A stretch of DNA of 9,367 bases from Rickettsiales bacterium (lineage in GTDB: Bacteria; Pseudomonadota; Alphaproteobacteria; Rickettsiales; UBA1997). The notes under the pieces were generated by a model that worked only from the letters and a program-made list of their open reading frames with translations, was not told the origin of the DNA and did no database searches. Positions 5,067-9,367 of this stretch are shown here, one piece after another; positions within the stretch are counted from its first letter, which is position 1, and each line of letters begins with the position of its first letter. The translations under genes were made by a program, and so were the position numbers. The stretch is taken from the NCBI GenBank assembly GCA_947455845.1, contig CANGQE010000034.1:1-9367 (forward strand), read 5' to 3'.

Positions 5067-6425
5067 ATGTTTGATAATTTCTCCAACAAAATCACCAAAA
5101 TCTTCGACACTATTTCCGGTAAAAAATTCATTTCGGAAGATGATCTTAACGCCACAATGCGCGAAATTAGAATCGCGCTTTTAGAGGCTGACGTTTCTTT
5201 GCCGATTGCCAAAGAATTTATTGAAAAAGTAAAGGGTGAGGCCTTGGGACAGCAAGTTGTAAAAAGCGTCTCACCCGGACAGATGGTAGTGAAAATTGTT
5301 CACGATGAATTGGTAAAATTGCTCGGTGGCGAAAAAGCCGAGATTAATTTTAACGTCAAACCACCCGTCATCATTTTAATGGTTGGTTTACAAGGTGCGG
5401 GTAAAACCACTACTTCGGGCAAATTGGCATTAAGATTTAAAAATAAAAATCATAAAAAAGTTTTAGTCGCATCGCTTGACACTTACAGACCAGCCGCTGC
5501 CGAACAATTAAAAATTCTCGCCCAAAGAGTTGGAGTTGAATGCGACGAATTTGACGCCAGCAAAAAACCACTTTTTCTCGCTAAAAAAGCTACACAGAAA
5601 GCTACGGAAGGCGGTTACGAGGTTTTAATTTTAGATACTGCCGGACGAACTCACATCAATGACGAAATGATGCAAGAGTTGGTAGAAATTCAAAACGCGG
5701 TTGATCCTACCGAAATTTTGCTAGTTGTGGATGCCATGATCGGGCAAGATGCCGTCAATGTTGCCAAAAATTTTAACGAAAAACTGCAATTAACGGGAAC
5801 GATTTTAACCCGCTTGGACGGTGACTCCAGAGGTGGAGCGGCACTTACAATGAAAGCTGCAACCAATTGTCCGATTAAATTTATCGGGATTGGTGAAAAA
5901 TCTGACGAGCTTGATGAATTCAACCCTGAGCGCATTGCCTCACGCATCATCGGAATGGGTGACGTGGTGTCACTAGTAGAAAAAGCACAAGAAGTTTTTG
6001 ACGTTGCTGAAATGGAAAAAGCGACGAAAAAAATGCAAAAAGGCCAGTTTGATTTGGATGATTTATTATCCCAAATCCGCAATATGAAAAAGATGGGGGG
6101 CATGAGTAGCATCCTTAATCTACTTCCCGGTGCCGGAAAGTTGAAAGAACAGTTGGGAAAATTGGGCGGTATGGAGAAAGAAATCAAAATGCAGGAAGCT
6201 TTGATTTTATCAATGACTCCCAAGGAAAGGGGCAATCCCGATATTTTAAGTTCGTCGCGCAAGCACAGAATTGCCCGTGGTGCTGGTAGCACTATTCAAG
6301 AGGTCAATCGCCTTTTGAAGAAATATAAACAAATGCAGAAAATGATGAAAAAAATGGGCAAAATTGACCCGAAGAAAATGCAGGAAATGATGAATAGTGA
6401 AGAGATGAAGAACTTTAAGATTTAA
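5067..6425 (+). CDS. ffh: Signal recognition particle protein Ffh (SRP54 GTPase)
   Basis: A 452-residue SRP GTPase that binds 4.5S RNA and hands nascent inner-membrane proteins to FtsY. The helical N domain spans about 1-95. The G domain shows GLQGAGKT (107-114, G1), LDTYRPAAAEQL (137-148, G2 and insertion box), DTAGR (190-194, G3), TRLDGDSRGG (248-257, G4) and the closing GIGEK region (274-278). The methionine-rich M domain (about 325-452) binds signal peptides and RNA; the RNA-contact motif is SRKHRIARGAGS (397-408), and the tail has repeated MQKMMKKM and MQEMMNSEEM blocks. Length is usual (about 450). It is last in a plus-strand set with queD and ybgC. The rpsP-rimM-trmD genes that often follow ffh are not here; a palindromic element follows instead. 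Confidence 0.97.
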   Translation: MFDNFSNKITKIFDTISGKKFISEDDLNATMREIRIALLEADVSLPIAKEFIEKVKGEALGQQVVKSVSPGQMVVKIVHDELVKLLGGEKAEINFNVKPPVIILMVGLQGAGKTTTSGKLALRFKNKNHKKVLVASLDTYRPAAAEQLKILAQRVGVECDEFDASKKPLFLAKKATQKATEGGYEVLILDTAGRTHINDEMMQELVEIQNAVDPTEILLVVDAMIGQDAVNVAKNFNEKLQLTGTILTRLDGDSRGGAALTMKAATNCPIKFIGIGEKSDELDEFNPERIASRIIGMGDVVSLVEKAQEVFDVAEMEKATKKMQKGQFDLDDLLSQIRNMKKMGGMSSILNLLPGAGKLKEQLGKLGGMEKEIKMQEALILSMTPKERGNPDILSSSRKHRIARGAGSTIQEVNRLLKKYKQMQKMMKKMGKIDPKKMQEMMNSEEMKNFKI

Positions 6426-6429
6426 CAAT

Positions 6430-6517
6430 GAGGATAGATCCTGAAACAATTTCAGGATGACGGTAGCTCTCGTACGCACCACATTGTCATCCTGAACTTG
6501 TTTCAGGATCTATCCTC
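6430..6517. repeat. 32-bp inverted repeat built of two REP-like hairpins
   Basis: Arms 6430-6461 and 6486-6517 are inverted copies matching at 31 of 32 positions, with a 24-base loop. Each arm can also fold alone: ATCCTGAAA (6438-6446) with TTTCAGGAT (6450-6458), and ATCCTGAA with TTCAGGAT in the right arm. Two head-to-head REP-like units of this kind resemble a BIME. The TCATCCTGAAC..GTTTCAGGATC core is a repeat type seen between genes in many alphaproteobacteria. It lies 4 bases after the ffh stop and could protect or end that transcript, although no U tract follows. Confidence 0.75.
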
Positions 6518-6553
6518 GCCCCCAATAATTATTAACCTCAACCAACCACAACC

Positions 6554-6877
6554 ATGACACTAGCCGAAAAAAAATGTATTCCTTGCGCAGAAGGCGCAGT
6601 ATTATTCAACCGCGAGACTTGCGAACAGCACCTTGAGCAAATAAATAACTGGCAAATTTCCAATAACAGTAAGTGGATTTTCAAAGAATTTGAGTTTGAC
6701 AATTTTGCCACCACTCTCGAATTCGTAAATAAAGTTGGCGCCATTGCTGAGCTAGAACAGCACCATCCCAATTTTGATTTCACTTGGGGCTATTGCAAAA
6801 TTTCGATTCAAACTCACAAGATTAACGGGCTGTGCGAGAATGATTTTATTCTGGCCGCAAAAATTGACAAAAATTAG
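6554..6877 (+). CDS. phhB: Pterin-4a-carbinolamine dehydratase
   Basis: A 107-residue PCD/DCoH-fold enzyme that dehydrates 4a-hydroxytetrahydropterin to quinonoid dihydropterin. The active-site block is E69-HHP72 (His70, His71) with the second site Q86-THKINGL; AELEQHHPNFDF and the C-terminal ENDFILAAKID are characteristic. W33 begins the conserved core, and the N-terminal 30 residues contain CIPC and a further Cys, as in many bacterial PCDs. The usual partner, phenylalanine hydroxylase, is not in the window; in bacteria lacking it, PCD has been linked to molybdopterin or other pterin chemistry, so the role is open. ratA begins 4 bases after its stop. Confidence 0.93.
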   Translation: MTLAEKKCIPCAEGAVLFNRETCEQHLEQINNWQISNNSKWIFKEFEFDNFATTLEFVNKVGAIAELEQHHPNFDFTWGYCKISIQTHKINGLCENDFILAAKIDKN

Positions 6878-6881
6878 CTAA

Positions 6882-7325
6882 ATGCCTTCTTTTACTCAGT
6901 CCAGAATACTTCCTTATCCGGCACAGGCTATTTACGATCTGGTGATGGATATTGAAAAATATCCGGAATTTTTGCCTTGGTGCAAACAGGCCAGAATTAT
7001 TGAAATAATTTCTGAGACAAATTTGCAGGCTGATTTGCTAGTTAATTTCAAAAACTTTTTTGAAAAATATCGCTCTGATGTAAGGCATGGTCAAAGCAGT
7101 GAGCACAGCTACTTTATCGATGTTGTGGCAATTGAGGGACCGTTTAAAAAACTGATAAACCAATGGAGAATATGTGGGTTAGAACCTCAGAAGTGCCAAG
7201 TGGATTTTTTCGTGGATTTTGAATTTAACTCTTTTTTCTTCACCAAAGTAATCGGTCCCATTTTTGAAAGAGCCGCCGTAAAAATGATGACAGCTTTTGA
7301 AGAGCGGGCCAAGCAACATTGCTGA
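6882..7325 (+). CDS. ratA: RatA/Coq10-family START-domain protein
   Basis: A 147-residue SRPBCC (START-like) hydrophobic-pocket protein. Diagnostic segments are YPEFLPWC (27-34), EGPFKKLINQW (85-95), VDFEFNS (111-117) and the C-terminal AFEERA (139-143). Relatives are E. coli RatA (first reported to block 70S assembly, later questioned) and mitochondrial Coq10, a ubiquinone-binding protein needed for respiration; in alphaproteobacteria the Coq10-like lipid role is a reasonable inference. There is no signal peptide or membrane segment. The start is 4 bases after the phhB stop, so the two are probably cotranscribed. It is not evidence for a toxin-antitoxin pair: no RatB partner is adjacent. Confidence 0.9.
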   Translation: MPSFTQSRILPYPAQAIYDLVMDIEKYPEFLPWCKQARIIEIISETNLQADLLVNFKNFFEKYRSDVRHGQSSEHSYFIDVVAIEGPFKKLINQWRICGLEPQKCQVDFFVDFEFNSFFFTKVIGPIFERAAVKMMTAFEERAKQHC

Positions 7326-7352
7326 TTACTTAATTCTTATTTTTTTATTTTT

Positions 7353-9101
7353 ATGTCCAAAACACCCAGCTCTTCTGGTTCTCGCTCTTCTGACTCCTCT
7401 AGCAGTTTCGATCCAATTCTGGAAATAATCCGCATGGAAAAGTTTGACGAGGATTACTACGATCCTCAGGTTGAGAACGAAGAAATGTATAAGATTTTTA
7501 ACTCGCAATCCTACCCATTTCACAGTATTTGTTTATTCGGAGATTGTTGCCTCGAGTTAGCCAAAAGATTTCTAGAAGAAAATGAAGTTGACATCCATGC
7601 CCAAAATAATGAGGGAAATACAGCCATCATTACCGCCTGTGAAAATAAAGCTGTAGGAGTAATCAATTTTCTCCTCGAAAACGGAGCTAATTTTAATGAC
7701 CGCAATTCAGTAAATGATTCGGTTTTACACCTACTATGCACCAATTTAACCTCAGTTTCTGATATTCAAGATTGCATTGAACTGGTCACAAAATTTTCTA
7801 AAAAAATCGCCGACTTTAATTCCCTCAATGACAATGACGCATCCGCCTTACATCGCCTATGCCGCAATGAATCCAAAAATGGCGCTGTTAAAATAGAACT
7901 AGCAAATTTTGCTGAGCGATTAATTGAACTGGGCGCTGACGTCAATATTGAGGATGCGCTAGGCAATACCGCCCTTCATATTGCCTGTGCTACCGGAAGT
8001 GAAATTGCCAGAATACTCATTCCTTTGGTTGCGGATATTGATGCTAGGGATCACCAAGGCAATTCAGCATTACATTTAGCTTGTCAAAGTGGTCACACGG
8101 AAATTGCTCAAATGCTTTTAGAAAGATATTCCGATATCTCAGAAGATTTTGCAGAGTTTGCTGAGTACCCGCCATTTAGAAATGCACTAGGTAAAACACC
8201 TTTAGATCTGGCCAACATTTGCGGCCACCAAGACACGCTAGAAATGTTGGTTGAAAATAATTTTTCTGAAGCCTCGGAGAATTTTGCAGAAGAGGACCGA
8301 GATGGATTAATATTCGAAAAAACTTCTGCTCAATTTTCACAGGATGAATTTAGTGCGCACGTGATGGATTCAATAAAAATTATATCTCGGGAAGATCTAG
8401 AGCTTGATATTAAGAGCTGTGCAACAATTGAAAATGAAGGTGAAAGAAATAATGCGCTCATCGCATCTTTCAAAAAAATGTGTCTGAATCTTGAAAAAGA
8501 TTTGGATAGCTTTGGTAACGATTTTGATATCGCCAATCCCCGCCTATATTCCATGTGGACTCAACAAAGAGATAATTTTGTACAAAAAATTCTTACCACT
8601 CTAGAACCCAATATTGCCGATGATTCCAATACAACAGCCTTACATTTACTTTGCCAATATGGATTTATTGCCGCTACTAAATTTGTAATTGAGAGCGGAG
8701 AAAATTTAGAGCCTAGAAATAACCAAGGTCAAACAGCTCTGCATTTAGCTTGTGAATATGGTCACGGCGAAATCGCCAGCCTATTAATTGAAAGTGGCTG
8801 CGACAGAAATGCGATTAATCCTATTAATCAAGAAACACCTTTTGATACAGCTTTGCACAATATGCATTACGATGTAGCAACAATGCTGTCGGAGAAATTT
8901 AATGTTAATATTTCCGACTCCACAGCTCAGTTATTATCTAATCAAACAATGTCACAACTTGAAGAAGGAAGGAAAACAGAGCTCACTTATTTAGCTAATA
9001 CCATCATTAAAAAGAATCCTTCACCCTATCCACAACCAAATGATGGGTCGAAAAAATTTACTGCTACGGCACCTCATTCAGAACGCAAACCAAATTTTTA
9101 G
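7353..9101 (+). CDS. Ankyrin-repeat protein, possible secreted effector
   Basis: A 582-residue protein with about ten ankyrin repeats in two blocks. Block one (about 54-307) has repeats recognisable by GNTAIITAC (88-96), SVLHLLC, SALHRLC (164-170), GNTALHIAC (204-212), GNSALHLAC (236-244) and GKTPLDLAN (280-288). A spacer of about 115 residues (308-423) has no repeat pattern. Block two (424-519) has TTALHLLC, GQTALHLAC (459-467) and a degenerate last unit. The N-terminus is Ser-rich (1-19). The last 30 residues are polar and basic with several Pro and Lys/Arg. No signal peptide, transmembrane segment or catalytic domain is seen. Ankyrin proteins bind partner proteins; in host-associated alphaproteobacteria many are type IV effectors, and the basic tail fits, but this is inference. 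It lies 27 bases after ratA. Confidence 0.9.
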   Translation: MSKTPSSSGSRSSDSSSSFDPILEIIRMEKFDEDYYDPQVENEEMYKIFNSQSYPFHSICLFGDCCLELAKRFLEENEVDIHAQNNEGNTAIITACENKAVGVINFLLENGANFNDRNSVNDSVLHLLCTNLTSVSDIQDCIELVTKFSKKIADFNSLNDNDASALHRLCRNESKNGAVKIELANFAERLIELGADVNIEDALGNTALHIACATGSEIARILIPLVADIDARDHQGNSALHLACQSGHTEIAQMLLERYSDISEDFAEFAEYPPFRNALGKTPLDLANICGHQDTLEMLVENNFSEASENFAEEDRDGLIFEKTSAQFSQDEFSAHVMDSIKIISREDLELDIKSCATIENEGERNNALIASFKKMCLNLEKDLDSFGNDFDIANPRLYSMWTQQRDNFVQKILTTLEPNIADDSNTTALHLLCQYGFIAATKFVIESGENLEPRNNQGQTALHLACEYGHGEIASLLIESGCDRNAINPINQETPFDTALHNMHYDVATMLSEKFNVNISDSTAQLLSNQTMSQLEEGRKTELTYLANTIIKKNPSPYPQPNDGSKKFTATAPHSERKPNF

Positions 9102-9119
9102 GCTCTCTGGCAAAGTTCG

Positions 9120-9215
9120 CTGGTCGAGCGGAGTAGAGACCATCTTGATGTTTGACTCCTTTGTTTCAGCATCAGAGGCAGGAACCTCTAAATGGTCTCG
9201 ACTCCGCTCGACCAG
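9120..9215. repeat. 24-bp inverted repeat after the ankyrin gene
   Basis: Arms 9120-9143 and 9192-9215 pair at 23 of 24 positions; the single mismatch is T/G inside GGAGTAGAGACC versus GGTCTCGACTCC. The 48-base loop contains a small hairpin (AGAGG 9174-9178, CCTCT 9185-9189). The CTGGTCGAGCGGAGT core is a palindromic intergenic repeat type seen in many bacterial genomes. It begins 19 bases after the ankyrin stop and could serve as its transcript end, though no U tract follows. Confidence 0.65.
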
Positions 9216-9284
9216 AGAAGTTGTAGTAGCATGAGGACTCTTTAGTCGGCACTGAAGAACCCACCCTCCAAACTAACAACTTCT
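9216..9284. repeat. 9-bp inverted repeat at the end of the partial minus-strand gene
   Basis: AGAAGTTGT (9216-9224) and ACAACTTCT (9276-9284) are perfect inverted copies with 51 bases between them, abutting both the 24-bp palindrome and the last codon of the minus-strand gene. It may be part of that gene's 3' end fold. Short arms and the long loop make it weak. Confidence 0.3.
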
Positions 9285-9366
9285 AAGTCGACAAATTTTT
9301 AGTAAAAATATCTCCAGCAGTCGGAATAAAATTTGGATCAAAAAATTCTTTAGTTTTTTGAGCCTC
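9283..9366 (-). CDS. C-terminal end of an unidentified gene, cut by the window edge
   Basis: On the minus strand, 27 codons run in from the right edge and end at a TAG (9283-9285). The translation, EAQKTKEFFDPNF then IPTAGDIFTKNLST, has protein-like composition and no bias of random AT-rich sequence. I do not recognise the family, and too little is present for a domain call. If real, it converges on the ankyrin gene, and the palindromes at 9120-9284 lie in the shared 3' region. Confidence 0.45.
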   Translation of the reverse strand, partial: EAQKTKEFFDPNFIPTAGDIFTKNLST

Positions 9367-9367
9367 A

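Noticed and set aside
5690..6292. 200-codon open frame opposite ffh
   Set aside because: Antisense to the Ffh G and M domains, with no recognisable motif.
6882..7325. Reading ratA as half of a toxin-antitoxin pair
   Set aside because: No RatB-like gene is adjacent; the neighbours are phhB and the ankyrin gene, and the sequence fits the Coq10-type lipid-binding family.
9040..9234. 64-codon plus-strand frame at the end of the ankyrin gene
   Set aside because: It runs through the palindrome at 9120-9215 and overlaps the ankyrin gene in another frame; no motif and no plausible start signal.
1..9367. CRISPR array, tRNA or insertion sequence with transposase
   Set aside because: No regularly spaced repeats, no cloverleaf with a T-loop, and no transposase-like open frame were seen on either strand.

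Overview
This 9.4 kb chromosomal window is AT-rich and reads as an alphaproteobacterium. The best evidence is the Lpd and RatA/Coq10-type sequences, the YbgC sequence, and an intergenic palindrome built on TCATCCTGAA..TTCAGGAT, a type common in alphaproteobacterial genomes. A large ankyrin-repeat protein and very AT-rich spacers make a host-associated lineage (Rickettsiales- or Holosporales-like, often known only from metagenomes) a reasonable guess, but this is inference and the species is not identifiable. None of the ten complete genes has a recognisable Shine-Dalgarno sequence before its start.

Layout. Positions 1-100 hold two hairpins, the second terminator-like, probably closing an upstream gene. 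Positions 101-720 hold an overlapping MNT nucleotidyltransferase/HEPN pair, a MntA-HepT-type toxin-antitoxin module flanked by a 30-bp imperfect direct repeat. Positions 848-2254 encode dihydrolipoamide dehydrogenase (lpd). Positions 2255-2740 are the largest spacer: a strong hairpin, a cluster of three adjacent hairpins, a short in-frame coding-like remnant, and an inverted repeat just beyond the end of alr. On the minus strand, hisI (4158-3835) overlaps alr (3838-2741) by 4 bases. Divergent from them is a tight plus-strand set: queD, ybgC and ffh (4239-6425). A 32-bp inverted repeat made of two REP-like hairpins separates ffh from a second plus-strand set: phhB, ratA and a 582-residue ankyrin-repeat protein (6554-9101). 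The window ends with another palindromic element and the last 27 codons of an unidentified minus-strand gene.

Functionally most genes are housekeeping: E3 of the 2-oxoacid dehydrogenases, D-alanine for peptidoglycan, one histidine-pathway enzyme, the queuosine/pterin enzyme QueD, a Tol-Pal-linked thioesterase, the SRP GTPase, a pterin dehydratase and a START-domain protein. Accessory content is the MNT/HEPN pair, the ankyrin protein (a possible secreted effector, by inference) and several unrelated palindromic families in the spacers. I do not see a convincing new multi-gene system. The best leads are the altered MNT active site in the flanked TA module, the clustered hairpins at 2321-2424, the ankyrin protein, and the consistently leader-poor translation starts.
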